Of a stretch of DNA of 64,000 bases, positions 23,418 through 36,500 are shown piece by piece; positions within the stretch are counted from its first letter, which is position 1; the number at the start of each line of letters is the position of its first letter. Under the pieces are notes generated by a model. That model searched no databases. It was not told the origin of the DNA and saw only the letters and a program-made list of their open reading frames with translations. Where the stretch lies: contig NC_084897.1 in assembly GCF_958979055.1 (NCBI RefSeq), positions 26,271,628-26,335,627 of the forward strand, read 5' to 3'. The position numbers were made by a program, and so were the translations under genes. The stretch is from Alnus glutinosa. Lineage: Eukaryota; Streptophyta; Magnoliopsida; Fagales; Betulaceae.

Positions 23418-25530
23418 TGTCCGGGTAATCAGGATTTGTACGAGAATAAAGCACATAAAGCTGGGTCTTGTACGCCTTTGTCTTAAAGATTTGCTCCAAA
23501 GGTCTAATATAAATAATAAAGGAAGAAATGGGTATATGCTTAGTCCCTAAGGGAAAAGAGAAATATCGGAAAGAGACTATACATCAACCACCTTGCATTT
23601 AAAGCTTTATTATCGTTTTCCTTCATGCAACTCTCTCTCTCTCTCTCTCTCTCTAACTGCTTTCTACCAAAGTTCCCATTTTTTCTTCTTGTGGATCAAA
23701 GAAATTGTAGGCTTGATGTAGAATATGAACTATGAAGCTTCTTTTGGGTCTTGAGGATTCGATGTGGTCTGCAGGGAATTGTTCGTCCACAAATTAATAA
23801 CAAGCAAATTGTTGATTTTTTCTGTCACTCATTTCCCATGAGGGAGAGAGAGAGACAGTCAATGTGGGGATGGTACAAGTGGTACGACCTTGTGTTTTTA
23901 CTTTCGAAAATCACATATACCCTAAAGGGAAAGGTTACTTTCACTGCAAGCGTCAAACATGTGCACTCATCTCTTTCGCATGAAGTTGGGGCTTAGTGTG
24001 TGGACTTCACTATCATGTAAAAGTTAAAATACTACACAAATGTTATTGTGCTTCTCAAATTATCAATTATTTCAATATTTTTTTAAACTATCAAACAATA
24101 TTATTGTCTCTCAATGAAAAAATATCCTTCATCAAATTATAAAAATTCTTAAAATTATATAAAAACAAAAAAAAAAACAAAAATTATTTTTAAAATAAAA
24201 ACGAAATCAAAAAAAAAATCAAAAACCAAGGTTTTTCATTTTTTTTTTTTTATATATTTTTCAGTTTGGGCCACCCCTAGGATTTTCATTTTCTCTTCTT
24301 TTTTTTTTAATTTTTGTTTTTATTTTCAATCTTTCCAAAAAAAATTGATTTTTTTTTTTTAAATTGATTTTTTTTTTTTTAGTTTTTTTTCGAATTTATA
24401 AGGATATATTTGTCTTATTTAAGCTTTTTTAAGATTATTTTTATCTTTTTGTTAGCTTTAGGAGGACGTTAACATAATTAATAATTTGGAAAGAACATTG
24501 ACAATAAAATGATAATTTAAGAGAAGTTGTGTATTTTTCTCTTTTACTTTTTTTTTTTGTTTTTTTCTTTTCTTTCTTCAATTTATGGACCACTACTGTC
24601 TTAAATTTCCATTTGGCAGCGAGAAATATATTCTAGAATCTAGCTGTAGGTGGGGCCATAAGAGAACTCTTATTTATTTATTTTTGTGGGTTGTTCGAGA
24701 CCTCATTCAATCTCGACCCATGCTTTTGATATCTAGTGGTTGGATAGTGCTTTTTTCCCGCCACTTCGAAAAAACAAATAAACAAATTTATAAATAAAAA
24801 AAAAAAAAACTTAGCCATTTAATATCGGCTGACGTAACCTGTTTTAAGTGATTTTATTTTTATTTTTTTAAGTAATTGACACGAAAAGACAGTTAAAACA
24901 CGTTACATTAGTCGGTGTAAAAAGTATTATTACCCAAAACTATAACATGAGAGGGTGTGGAACTCAACAAACTCCCAAAAACAAGTAATTATAGTGTATG
25001 AAATTATGTGATACAGTCCGATGAACGAACTGCTAAAATAAAGTTGCACAGGCAATGATGAAGATCATATTCTGTCATCCTTAAACAAATAAAAAATGAT
25101 ACTTGGGGGATGTTTTATCGTCTCCCAGCAAACTTTTTTGATAAAAAAATTTTATTTAAATGGAAAGTGCCGGACAGGGGCCGCTGGATTGCCCCGCCTA
25201 TCACTACTCTAAACAAATTACCATGCTCCACGACAGCTTTGGACATAAGAGAGTACTATTCCTACTTTATTAAGGAAGGAGATAATGACAGGCTCTTTTA
25301 GAGGAAATATTTGAACCTACAAGTACACCAACAAATAAGGTGTTGCGTGTGCCTCACAAACCAGTGGAGAAGGTGGGCTGCATGTGGACCACACGCGTTG
25401 GGGGATGGGATGGTTAGAGTGGCTCGTGGTGGATCTGGGGGTGGGGAGGCCGGTGAAGGGGTGCATTCGGCATCACGATTTTGCAGAGGCAACCACTTGA
25501 CTATCTTATACAATTAGTTTGAATGAATTA
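23418..25530. other. Upstream of the RING gene, then gene-free spacer
   Basis: The promoter and 5' UTR of the minus-strand RING gene lie in the first few hundred bases, with a CT microsatellite at about 23632-23655. The rest is AT-rich with a foldback element at about 24040-24540. No gene was recognised. Confidence 0.5.
24040..24540. mobile_element. MITE family 4 (long-TIR foldback), older copy
   Basis: Left text (TTATTGTCTCTCAATGAAAA and on) and right text (ACATTGACAATAAAATGATA) are inverted-repeat related. The centre is a purine/pyrimidine-strand-switching stretch rich in A runs followed by T runs. The right half shares AATTTATAAGGATATATTTG and TATTTTTATCTTTTTGTTAG with the better copy at 55700-56372. 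Confidence 0.5.
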
Positions 25531-25815
25531 AGGTTGTGTTTGGCATTGCAATTTTACAAGTTAAAAAACGTGTTTTTAAATAAATCACGAAAAACATCTC
25601 GTTTGAAAATGCGTTTGAAAATATGAAAAATATACGTTTTCAAATTACAATGAAGAGTGCTTTTAAAATAATAATAATTAATTAATTAATTAATTAAATT
25701 AAATTAAAGGTTGAACCACAATTTTATCAAACATTTACTTTATTTTTAAAATTGTGTTTACGTTATCTACGTCTTGAAATCGCTATTTTTTTAAAAGCAA
25801 CTAAATTATAAATCG
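25531..25815. mobile_element. MITE family 1 copy
   Basis: It starts AGGTTGTGTTTGGCATTGCA and repeats the GTTTTCAAATT / AAATGCGTTTG words of family 1, with an ATTA tetranucleotide expansion inside (about 25666-25700). The right end is degraded and approximate. Confidence 0.5.
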
Positions 25816-25896
25816 TTGGCTGTGCTCTTAACTAGTCTTACTAGATACTTACAAACAAAAAAACTCTTACTAGATCAGACAATTTGCAGAAGATGA

Positions 25897-25902
<6 letters not shown>

Positions 25903-25966
<64 letters not shown>
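25903..25966. repeat. Compound CT then TA microsatellite
   Basis: About 17 CT units pass directly into about 14 TA units. A simple compound repeat. Confidence 0.9.
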
Positions 25967-25967
<1 letters not shown>

Positions 25968-27793
25968 TTGCAATCTGGATGATCCTAAGCTTAAGAAACA
26001 ATTAGCAACAGGAGCTTTAGATCAATTTAAGAAGTTGGCTGAAATTCAGCTTCAAATCTTTCAATTACCAACAAATTTATGCTAAATATTTTATTAGAAT
26101 ATTAATTAAATAATTATTGATTTGACATATTATCATAGCACATGTATTGATAAGTTCGAATCTTGACTCTCCAATTTATTTTTTATTTCACTTGAATCCA
26201 CACTTAATAAGGATTGTTAGAATACTAATCGGTTCTCACAAAAGATTGATAATCATTTTTTTTTTCTATTTTTTCAAAAAGTAATTCAAAAAATGATTAA
26301 ATTCACATTTTTTTTTATTGGCTTAATTAAGAAATTGAGCTTCAAGTTCAACCAACAATTTGGCCGTAGCAATTCAAGCTCAACGCCAACCAGAAAGGGC
26401 AAAATAAATCTAAAGGAAAGATGATCGACGAAACGTAGTGGAATCAACATCCATGAACTATTAAATTCTAGCAAAATTGTCAATTTGTACATGGTAACAT
26501 GCATGCATCATTCAGTATAGGGATAAGTATGCAATCAACATCGTTCGAGAAAGGAATATGCAATCAAACTTTTTATTTACTGCTAGAGATTCAGCTTCTA
26601 CCTCAACCTACAATTAAAAAAAAAAATTGGGAATAATTAAGCAGGGGTGGATTTTTTTTTTAACCTCCAACCTTGATTTATAAGAGCTTTTGGCTCCATA
26701 GTTGGGGATAAGTACAAACTAAGTTAGCTTCATTTGAAATGGTATACATGATTATAATTTTGGCACATTCTAAAAAATATTAAAAATATTAATTAATCAG
26801 TCTAGGGATAGGTAATAATGACTAAAAACGTGTGTTTTCAATTTTCAATTTTTCAGTCTCGATTGAAAACGTGTGTTTTCTAATTTTTCCGGCCGGCCGG
26901 GTTGATTGAAACGGGTGTTTAAAAGTATACCATCTACGCGGAACGAAGAAAATTTTGTCAAGCACATAAATACGGTGGCTCAAGGTTCCCGACTATTCAA
27001 GCCATGCATGACTTTTCCATATACGCGGTCCAATGCGGAACTTTCTTACGTCATAGGGGACGTAACCCTCATTTCATATACATGGTTTATGGAGGGATAT
27101 TGGAATTAAAGAATTCTTATGACGATGTATGGATGATAAATATATTAAAATTGAAGATATATATATAAAATATTAGTATTTATTTAATATTAAAAATATT
27201 TAAACTGAATAAAAAAAGATTAAAAATAATTGTTTTTTAATAATAATTACAGTCCTACATCATATGACGCGATGAATAATTAGATCGATCAGAATGACTA
27301 TTGTTGAATTTGTTGCTAAGTTAGATATTGGATATCTTAACCCAATTTTTCTTTTTAATAAAAAAAAAAAAAGGGAAAAAATGCTTAACCTACGAGAGAA
27401 TGAATATATTTTCCTTTAGTAAGTTCTCCGAGTCCAACTATATAAAAGAAATTTAGATAATTTCTATTTGGATGAATAAAAAGATCACGCTCCTAGTACT
27501 CTTTGGAGGGTAACTTCTTTTTTCTTTTTTTCAACCATTTATATCTTTTGCATTATCTGTTATGAGATACAATTTGATAAAATTTAGGAAAAATTGTATT
27601 ATTGGTTCCTATAGTTTGTTTAAATTACAAATCGTTCATTTTAGTATTAAAATTAGTTCAGAGATCCCTGTAGTTGGCTTAATTTACAAATTGCTCCTAG
27701 AGTCAAATTCCGTTAAAAATTTTGATAGATTCTGTTAGGCGCCGCGTCAGAGCTAATAAGAAGTCGACATGTATCGATCATAGTAAAAAAATA

Positions 27794-27974
27794 GAGTAAT
27801 GTTTCTTACACAATTTTTGTACAACTTTTACACAACTCTAACAACTTTCTTTTAAAATCAGCCATTGAATATTTAGGACCCACATGTTGGAAAACAAATC
27901 CAATGGTTGACCATAACAAAAAGTAGTTAGAGTTGTGCAAAAGTTGTGTGAGAGTTGTGTAAGAAACATTACTC
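27794..27974. mobile_element. MITE with exact 9-base target duplication (Mutator-like size)
   Basis: The 181-base element begins GAGTAATGTTTCTTACACAA and ends with the inverted form TTGTGTAAGAAACATTACTC. The arms extend about 45 bases (CACAACTCTAAC against GTTAGAGTTGTG). It is flanked on both sides by the 9-base sequence AAAAAAATA (27785-27793 and 27975-27983), the target length typical of Mutator-like elements. The A-rich site makes the target match slightly less decisive than its length suggests. Confidence 0.82.
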
Positions 27975-29873
27975 AAAAAAATATAGATCTATTAAAAATA
28001 TAAATAAATAATACTTAAAAAATAATTTTTTTTTTTAAAAAAGAAAAATGTAATTTTTAGTATTGTTCATTAAGTATCTTGCCTATTGCAACCACCAAAG
28101 ATACGGTGGGCTAATTGATTAATCTCCCTCAAAGGCTGAGAATAAGAAAATTAAGAAAAATCTAAGCCTAACAACCAAAGATCTTGTGATTTTGAACCAA
28201 AGATTTTTGTGATCTAATCCTGCTCAATTTGTAATGTCTCATGGGGAAATTTCTAGTATGTCTGTATGTGTGTAAGGTATTTTCACTTTTTTATTCCCTA
28301 ATCCCTATCTTATTGGTGGTTATTGGTTAAGCTAAACACTTACCTACAAACTAATGATTGACAACTGACAACTTTGTGACGGGATAAGTCGACTAATACA
28401 GTATAATTAGCTCTAGGAAGCATTGCACAAAAATAAAATAGAAATAAAAAATAAAAAATAAAAATAGAAATAAAAAAAATTTATAGGCAGAAAATAAGGC
28501 AGATCGAGTGTTCAACCTTCGACTTCCTTCAACAAGATTACGGGAAGTAACAAATTAAGTGATGAAAAGTCAACTAATGCAGTATAATTTTGTCCTCATA
28601 TATAATTCATTTATAATTTTAAATTTGTCTTCATAATTCATTTATTAATTTAAATTAAATTTTCACATGTTAGGTCTTACTTATTCAAAAGAATTTTGAG
28701 CCCACCCGTAAGAATAATGTTAAAATATTAATTAAATGATTAATTTCTGTTGGACCATAAAGGGTGCAAACCCAAGTGTAAGTTTTCGCAAGTAGTAAAT
28801 CATGGTAAGTCCGAGATCGATCCACAGGGAATGATTAGATACAAGAGAATAATTTTTATTATTATGTAGAAAAGAAAAAAAAAATAAGAATTTTGCTTTT
28901 GGTTTCCACTCGAAAGTGGAGCAAAGGAATATAATTTAAATTAAAAAGTAAACTATAAAGCTAAAATAAATAAATTTGATTTGGAAGATAATATTGGGGA
29001 AGACTGAGGTTTCAAGGATCCACTTAGTATTTTATTACGTATTCATGAGACATAAAAAAATATAAAATAGATCAAACATGGGTTAATTGAGAATTTGATT
29101 TAAAAAACATGAAACAATAAATTAAGCATTCCATATATTTTTGAATCATATCAAATCAAACAAAATAAGCATTTGATATAAAAAATAAAAAAATAAAAAA
29201 TCATAAGGAATCAAAATAAACTTGTCTCATTAAATTACTCTCAAATAAAAATCATCCCTAAAATTTAATCATTCATCTATGAAAAACAAATAGTCCCAAG
29301 AAGACATAATAAAAATACTAGGCTTCACCTCTATCCCTAGGTAAAGGATTATCCACTCATGTTTATGAAAATAAATTTCATAATCAAAGTACTAAATATA
29401 TATAATTGAAAACAAAAAAAAATAAAAATTCAAACTCTGCGCCTCTATGCTCTTCCATGCTCCTTGGCTCTTCTCTCTGCCCCATCTTCCAAAAAAAAAG
29501 AAAGCATATATATAGACAATTTGGCTAGGTCTGCAGTGCCGCACTTTCCTTATTAAAGAAACTTGACTTTTCTATTTGATGCCGCCCATAGATGTGTACA
29601 AGAGACGAGAAAATATAACTTTGTATTGCAGGTATTCATAGAAATAATCACGTCCTCTGCCAGTTTTGGAAGTAAATAATGTCTGATCACTATGTGGTAC
29701 TGCCAGTTCATTATGGAAATAAATCACAGCTGCTGCTTCGTTTATCAAGGAAAAAATCATACATGATCCTCTTCTTGGAAAGAATATGAGCTCTCTTAAT
29801 TCTCAAGAAAAGACATGCATGTCCCTAGCTTTTTTTCTTCTCTTTTTATTTCCTCTTTTCTTTCGGTCTTCTA

Positions 29874-29874
<1 letters not shown>

Positions 29875-29916
<42 letters not shown>
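29875..29916. repeat. A42 homopolymer run
   Basis: An uninterrupted A run follows a pyrimidine-rich stretch (29828-29870). It could be a retroposon tail or simple slippage. Confidence 0.8.
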
Positions 29917-29917
<1 letters not shown>

Positions 29918-30097
29918 AATTCATTTCATTAATATCAATTTAAGCTTAATTTTAATAATTAAACAATATTCCACAATTAAATATTAAATACAAAAATTAG
30001 AATAAAACATAGTATGATAATGCTTATTTTAACAGATAAAACATGCACTTTTAAGTTATTATCAATTTTCTACTGTGGGACCACTCTTAGACACCCC

Positions 30098-30620
30098 CCC
30101 CCCCCTTTTTTTTTTTTGAAATAAAGATTATATTTCATTCATCAAACCAAGAGAGCAAATTGTTCTACAGAAAACAGAGTCCTAAACCCTGAAGAAACAG
30201 TTTTCCAGATATTTCAAGAAACATTCTCGCCATACATCTATATTTCCTCCAATACAATCTCCATGTTGGAGGTTTACAACCAATTAAGAAACTTCTCCAT
30301 AAATTTATCCCCCATTCAAAGAATATTGTTATCGGTTGAAGCCCACGACTCGTGTAAAACAATTACAAACATGATCACATCCCCTTGGTTCTCACCCAAA
30401 CTTCTTGCCATCCCTGTCATACTAGCAAACTAAGTGTAACCACTTTTGTCTCAGTCTGCCGCCTAATTTGATTCCTACCACACGTCGGCAATCTTTACTC
30501 ATAGAGGGAATTACAATCCAACGCACAGAGGATAAAAACCACAACAAAAAAAAGAAATCTACATCTTAATTCCAAAACAGGACAAGACAAAAACAACCTT
30601 CTCCTCTAGGGATGTCGCCC
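30098..30620 (-). pseudogene. Possible LINE or retroposed 3' end, minus strand
   Basis: Read on the minus strand this ends in an A12 tail followed by G (plus-strand C9T12 at 30098-30117), just after an AATCTTTATTTC region. The body is of ordinary mixed composition unlike the AT-rich surroundings. No protein domain was recognised, so the origin is inferred from the tail and composition only. Confidence 0.35.
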
Positions 30621-31189
30621 TAAGAGAGAAAAAATAAATTTTAAAAATTCATTTTTTAAAAAATTAAATAAATTTATGAGATGAACCCCCCAAAATTCCA
30701 ATAAGAAAACTATAAGTTAATCATTAAGTGATAAATCACAACTTATCTAAAAAACTTAAGCCGATAGGAATAAATAAATTTAAATTTAATCATTTATCAA
30801 TGCTTTAATATTCACCATCACGTGTGGGCTCAAATGAGCCTTTATAAGCAAGGTCCAACACGTAAAATAATTAATCGAAATGAGAGGTAAACGTTAGAGT
30901 CAGGGTTCAAACTAATGACCTTTGAATTTAATACTATATTAAATCATCACTTATTTAAAAAGTTTAAGCTAATAAAAAAGAGTAAACTTAGTAATTTAAT
31001 AAATACTTTAATGCTAAGGCATGCGATCCTCTTCATTCTACTTGAAATAAAAATGATTCATTTTATGGTCAAGGTTTTTTTTTTTTTTTTGGTTACATTT
31101 AATAATGTATATATTGCCACGTCAACATATATGGTGCCATATCCTTTAAAATTTTAAATGACGTAACAACATATACACCATTAAAAATT

Positions 31190-31488
31190 CATTTCGGTTT
31201 GCAATTTCAAAATATGCGACTTGAAAACCTGTAATTTGAAAACACAATTTATAAAAATGTAGTTAAACGTATGGTAAAATTACAATTTAACCTTTAAAAT
31301 CGTAGTTTATTTTTTAAAATAGTGAATTTTCAAAAAACGTACACAATGCATACGATTTGAAAATGCAGTTTTTTATACGGTTTCAAATCGCAGATTTTAA
31401 AAAATGCACTCCCAAAACAATACACTTCTTACGATTTTATTTAAAATAAAATTTTTGGCCAGTAAAATTGCAACCCCAAACACACTTT
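31190..31488. mobile_element. MITE family 1, well-preserved copy
   Basis: It begins CATTTCGGTTTGCAATTTCA and ends GTAAAATTGCAACCCCAAAC, then ACAC. Internally GCGACTTGAAAAC, TACGATTTGAAAATGCAG and AAATCGCAGATTTT alternate in both orientations, as in 15916-16213. It sits directly at the end of a partial family 2 copy, suggesting nesting. Confidence 0.68.
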
Positions 31489-32022
31489 AAATATGTAAGT
31501 TTAATCTACACCAAAATAAAATTCATTTTTAATTTATATTACCATAATCAATTCCCACTTTATATTACCATAATCAATTCCTTTCTCGTTCCATCTCTCA
31601 AAACTCTTTCTCAAAAGACACCCTCTTTTAGAGGGAAGGCAAGACCCCGAGGCCATACCTACTCAATTCGGGAGTAGTTTGACAAGCCAACCCATTTTGG
31701 CCCAAAAGGGCCGAAACAACGCTATTGCACTGGCCTAAACTATACCATGTGTGGGCTCATCTAGCGTGGGCCTCATGTTTGGGATTCATTTTCCCGGATC
31801 ATAATGATGATGCATAACGTGAAGGTCTATATTATTATTCCAGTGTATATAAATAGCTTGAGATAATTACCTTAAAAAAAAAAAAACAAAAGAAGAAGAA
31901 GAAGCTTGAGATATGGCATCTTTGAAGCAAATCTCACTCACCGTTAGAGCTCACTTTTTTTTGGCTTGGCAGCTTTGAGATACGGCATTCTCCATTCTTA
32001 GGCTATGTAAGGTTGAACTTCA

Positions 32023-32480
32023 ATGCTACTATTAGACCCTTCACCCTTGTTTGTTGCTGCGGTTGTAGTTTTTAGTAACCCCAGTGGAATTATTGTCTCA
32101 GCCATCACCAGCCGACTACCTTCAATGCATGGATGCCAATATGGGGAAGCTCATACAGTCTTATTAGCTGTAAAACTTGCAATCTCAAAGGGTTGTAACT
32201 CTTTGTTCTTGGAAGGATCGAGACCCCATAATCACCATCTTAGCCATTAATAAAGCTAATTTTTTCTTGTATTGAACCTTCTCCCCCATCACAGTTGACA
32301 TTCACAGCAGCTAGAGCTTGTTCAAAGTTGGACTGCATAAAAAAATCTAGAAGTGCCAATTTATATGCCCACAAAATTGTTAAGTGAGCCGCTTCTAACT
32401 GTGTAGTTGGAGGCATTTTAAATTATTGCCCCATTCTCTATACCATCTGAATTAACAGTAGAAAAGATCACAGTGTTTAA
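32023..32480 (+). pseudogene. Decayed RNase H-like (RVT_3 type) fragment of a LINE
   Basis: The frame at 32023-32250 reads VAAVVVFSNPSGIIVSAITS and then GEAHTVLLAVKLAISKGCNS with LFLEG. This matches the pattern of the RNase H-like domain at the C-terminus of plant LINE polyproteins: an acidic residue in a GEA(H) context, an LLA(V)K(L)A helix, then a strand with LEG. The usual DS after LEG is altered and the frame ends soon after, so it is a fossil. The following 230 bases look like further decayed sequence from the same source. Confidence 0.6.
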
Positions 32481-33530
32481 TATTCCATTGTTTCCTTGTA
32501 TTACTCGGAAAAAAATAACGTGAGATAGATTGTAAGATGAAAAATATTTAGGATATAACTTTAATTATAATTTTTTTAATAAATTAATGTGTCAATTCAT
32601 ATTTTATAAAATAAGTACTACGATAATTTTCACGTGACCGTTCACATTTTAGTAACTGAAACGATAAGTATCACGTAAATTATTATGTCAATTTAGATAA
32701 AAAAATAAAATAAATAAATTGTAGTAAAAACAATAATACCCTACAATACTCAAGTGACTCCTAAAAAGATAGTAAATTTAGTGAGTTCAATTTAAGATGT
32801 CCGATTTCTTTGCCCAGCACTTCCACGTTTCATTTCATTGATACTTATCGCAAGTCTCCAGTTAGATTCCAAGTTTGAATGGAAAAAAATAAAAGAGAGA
32901 AAAGTGGATACTTGTTAGGTAGAATTACAGATAATGGTCTTTTAGAGTTTATTTAAATTTTTTTTAAATTATCTGTACAAAAATTAAGCATCTATTTTTT
33001 TAAAATAAAAATATAATTAAAAAAAAATGTTTTCTATTTTGAGTTATTTATTAATAGATTTATTTTGAGTAAAAAATTCAAACTGAATACCGAATAATGT
33101 CCGGTATCAAAAGAAAATGTCCAGTATCAAAAGAATCCTAGGACGTAGACTACTGGAAATGCACGTGTCAAGTCCACGTATATACCAAAAGAAAAGCGAA
33201 GCCCCATCAGGCACCAGGAATCGCCGCATCAGCCTACCTCGCTAGGAAGATAACCACAACATTTCAGACTTAGTCCAGGCTACGTAGCATCGCTCGTAAT
33301 ATACAGACAAACCACCTTAATGTCAAACTGCACTTTCCCACCATCTACACCGCCCCTTCTCTCTCTCTAATCCCAACCAAACTCCCATTTTTCCAAATCA
33401 AGACCCTAACCAACTCTCTCTCTCTCTCGATCGCTCGCTCTCTTTCTGGAACCTTATAGCTGTAGATCTCACTCTCAAAACAGTGACAGATCCTCACTCT
33501 GCTAAGCGACTCGAAGCTCCGATCGTCAGC
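32481..33530. promoter_or_regulatory. AT-rich spacer, then promoter and CT-rich 5' UTR of aconitase gene
   Basis: From about 33070 the composition rises in GC, and a CT-rich leader (33353-33445, with TCTCTC runs) precedes the ATG at 33531, as is common for plant housekeeping 5' UTRs. A short duplication of AATGTCCGGTATCAAAAGAA / AATGTCCAGTATCAAAAGAA lies at 33096-33135. No clear TATA box was identified. Confidence 0.45.
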
Positions 33531-36500
33531 ATGGGTAATCTCATCGTATACATGAATTCGATCCTTCTTTTTCTTTGTATTTTGATGGTTTGGACTTGTG
33601 CCTGATGGCAAAAGTTCAGGTTTCAAAGTTTCGGTTGCTTTCAAATCTGCTTCTGTTGTTTTCGTTTTGATGTGTTTGGTGGATCGCAGCTAGTGAGAAC
33701 CCGTTCAAGAGGATATTGAAGACGCTCGAGAAACCAGACGGTGGAGAATTCGGCAAATACTACAGCTTGCCAGCTCTCAACGATCCTAGAATCGGTTAGT
33801 AGTTGTGATTTTCTACTGGTTTCTGTTTGTTTGCTTAGAAAATTGGTGCGGAATGTAAGGATAAGAAAGAAAATAAAAATGAAAGAGAAAATATTTTATT
33901 TTGTGGTATTCTTAGGCCAAATTGATCCATTGGACTAACTTTAATTGAAGCTTTTGTTTTCTCAGTTCTCAATAATGAAATAGGAGAAGACTGTAGTAAA
34001 GTTCTTAACGTTGATCAAAGATTGGAGTTGATTGTTTAATTCCTCTTGCAGAGTAGATCAATTAGAAGTGATTACGTAATATGTAACTCTACTAGATGTT
34101 ATTGATGATATAGAACTGCTCAAAATAGCGTGATAAAACTCAAAATTTTTATTGGTTTATGCGTAAACATCATATATTTTACGAGACTTATTAGATGACG
34201 AGTCTTAATCTTTGTTTTACAGTTAATTGGTTGTATTCGTGTGATTTTCTTTTTCTTCTTTAAGGAGCGGTGGTTTATGCAGAGTTGTACGATTTTGATG
34301 GTGGTATTGATGTTTGTGTTGCAGATAAGCTTCCTTACTCTATTAAGATACTTCTCGAATCGGCGATTCGTAACTGTGATGAGTTTCAGGTTAAGAGTAA
34401 GGATGTTGAGAAGATCATTGATTGGGAGATCACCTCTCCCAAACAGGTGGAAATTCCATTCAAGCCTGCCAGAGTGCTTCTGCAGGTGAGCTACTGAGTA
34501 GATGTTCAATCTTGTTTTGTGAGATTTTCTGAAATGTTATCTATGAAAGGTAAAAATCATTGTGATGTAACTCTTGTTCTCAGGATTTCACTGGGGTACC
34601 TGCTGTTGTTGATCTTGCTTGCATGCGAGATGCTATGAACAATCTTGGTGGAGATTCTAATAAAATTAACCCTTTGGTAAGTTGACCCATGGATAGATTT
34701 AGATTGGCATTCCTAGTTCTCTGTTTGTTTAGCACTTCCTTTTTCTTTTTCTTTTTCCTGCTTTAATGCTCATGGAAATGGTAATGTGATTTTCGCAAAT
34801 GCAGGTTCCTGTTGATCTTGTCATTGATCACTCAGTTCAGGTTGATTTGGCAAGATCAGAAAATGCAGTGCAGGTAAATATGGAATTTGAGTTCCGGCGC
34901 AACAAAGAAAGGTTTGGTTTTCTCAAATGGGGATCAAATGCATTCCATAATATGCTTGTTGTTCCTCCTGGATCAGGGATAGTGCACCAGGTAATTGCAT
35001 CATTTGAGAAGTGCATTTTGTGCCCTTTTTTTTCTTTTTTTTTATTTATGCTTCCTTTTGTGATTAGTGATCTCTTAGGTTTGCGAAGACCAGTTTGGTT
35101 TGTTCACTTTCTGCAATTCCACTTAACTCTATGAATGAGGTGTCTGGTGTTGATTTACAGGTCAATCTAGAATACCTTGGCAGAGTCGTGTTCAACACAA
35201 ATGGCATGCTTTACCCTGATAGTGTTGTTGGAACAGATTCACATACAACTATGATAGATGGATTGGGTGTTGCTGGATGGGGAGTTGGCGGGATAGAAGC
35301 AGAAGCTGCAATGCTTGGCCAGGTAAAACTATTTGCTATGGAATGCTGTATCTGGTTATTGGGATTAGAGAATGGCATGTTTCTTTAATCAAGTACTTAA
35401 CTGACACAAATGCATTACTTGCTGCAATAGTCTTGTAGATTATTGAACATTTTCATTGCCTATATTGAAATAATTCATGAGTACACACGTATATTGCAAA
35501 TATGCTCCTTGACTTTTGTTTTAATTTCACTACTTCCGAAGTTTCTTGTCAAGAAATACTTTTATTTTTATTTTTAGAAGTATTTCTTCTCAAAAAATGC
35601 TCATTTGACTTTTTTCATTTGTATGCAGCCCATGAGCATGGTTCTGCCTGGTGTGGTAGGGTTTAAATTATTAGGAAAACTGAGAGATGGTGTGACAGCT
35701 ACTGACCTGGTTTTGACAGCAACTCAAATGCTAAGGAAGCATGGAGTAGTTGGCAAGTTTGTGGAGTTCTATGGTAAATCCATCAATGCAATCATGTTAA
35801 TATGTTATTTTAACTTTTTTGGTAGTCAATGTCGTCTTTTTTCTTAATCTCTCTTAACATTATGTTGGTCTTTACTCTGTCATACAGGGGAAGGCATGAG
35901 TGAGTTGTCATTAGCAGACCGTGCCACTATTGCCAACATGTCTCCTGAGTATGGTGCAACCATGGGCTTCTTTCCTGTTGATCATGTCACTCTGCAATAT
36001 CTGAGGCTGACTGGCAGAACTGATGACACTGTAAGCCATTATTTAATCTTTTTTTTTTTTTTTCCCAACGTAAACTGACTTGTAATTTTGATGCAGATTG
36101 CTATGATAGAGTCCTATTTACGTGCTAATAAGATGTTTGTGGACTACAATGAGGCAAGTTATGCATATATTTTACGTAGACGCTACATTCATGCAACATA
36201 AATGATGATATGGATTCTACTTTTCAAAAAAATAAATGATGATATGGATTCTGACTGTTAATCTGCTTCCTGAACTCAGCCTCAAGTTGAGAGAGTTTAC
36301 TCCTCTTATCTAGAGCTTCATCTTGAAGATGTCGAACCTTGTGTATCTGGTCCAAAGAGGTACATTTTTCAATATATGTTTTGGCTGTCAGTCACACCCT
36401 TGATGTGAACTCTTGTATTTTCAATCTTCCATGATGTGCCTCTCAGAATCAGATTCTCTGCAGGCCACATGATCGAGTTCCTTTGAAAGAGATGAAAGTG

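Larger units (their letters stand above)
25967..31189. other. Gene-free, repeat-rich region
   Basis: No intact gene was found. Besides the elements listed separately it holds a stretch at about 28750-28860 (AAGTTTTCGCAAGTAGTAAA, then GTAAGTCCGAGATCGATCCA) of a kind common in plant repeat DNA, possibly LTR-retroelement remains. It also holds an A42 run (29875-29916), and at 30098-30620 a stretch that starts with C and T runs and reads like the 3' end of a minus-strand retroposed transcript or LINE. A partial GATCCTCT-type MITE is at about 31024-31189. Confidence 0.4.

Noticed and set aside
23418-23456. Upstream in-frame ATG for the RING protein
   Set aside because: Possible, but the added residues do not fit the short N-terminus of the family; kept as an alternative only.
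30915-31677. Open frames across 30.9-31.7 kb
   Set aside because: They fall in MITE sequence and AT-rich spacer, with no coding character.
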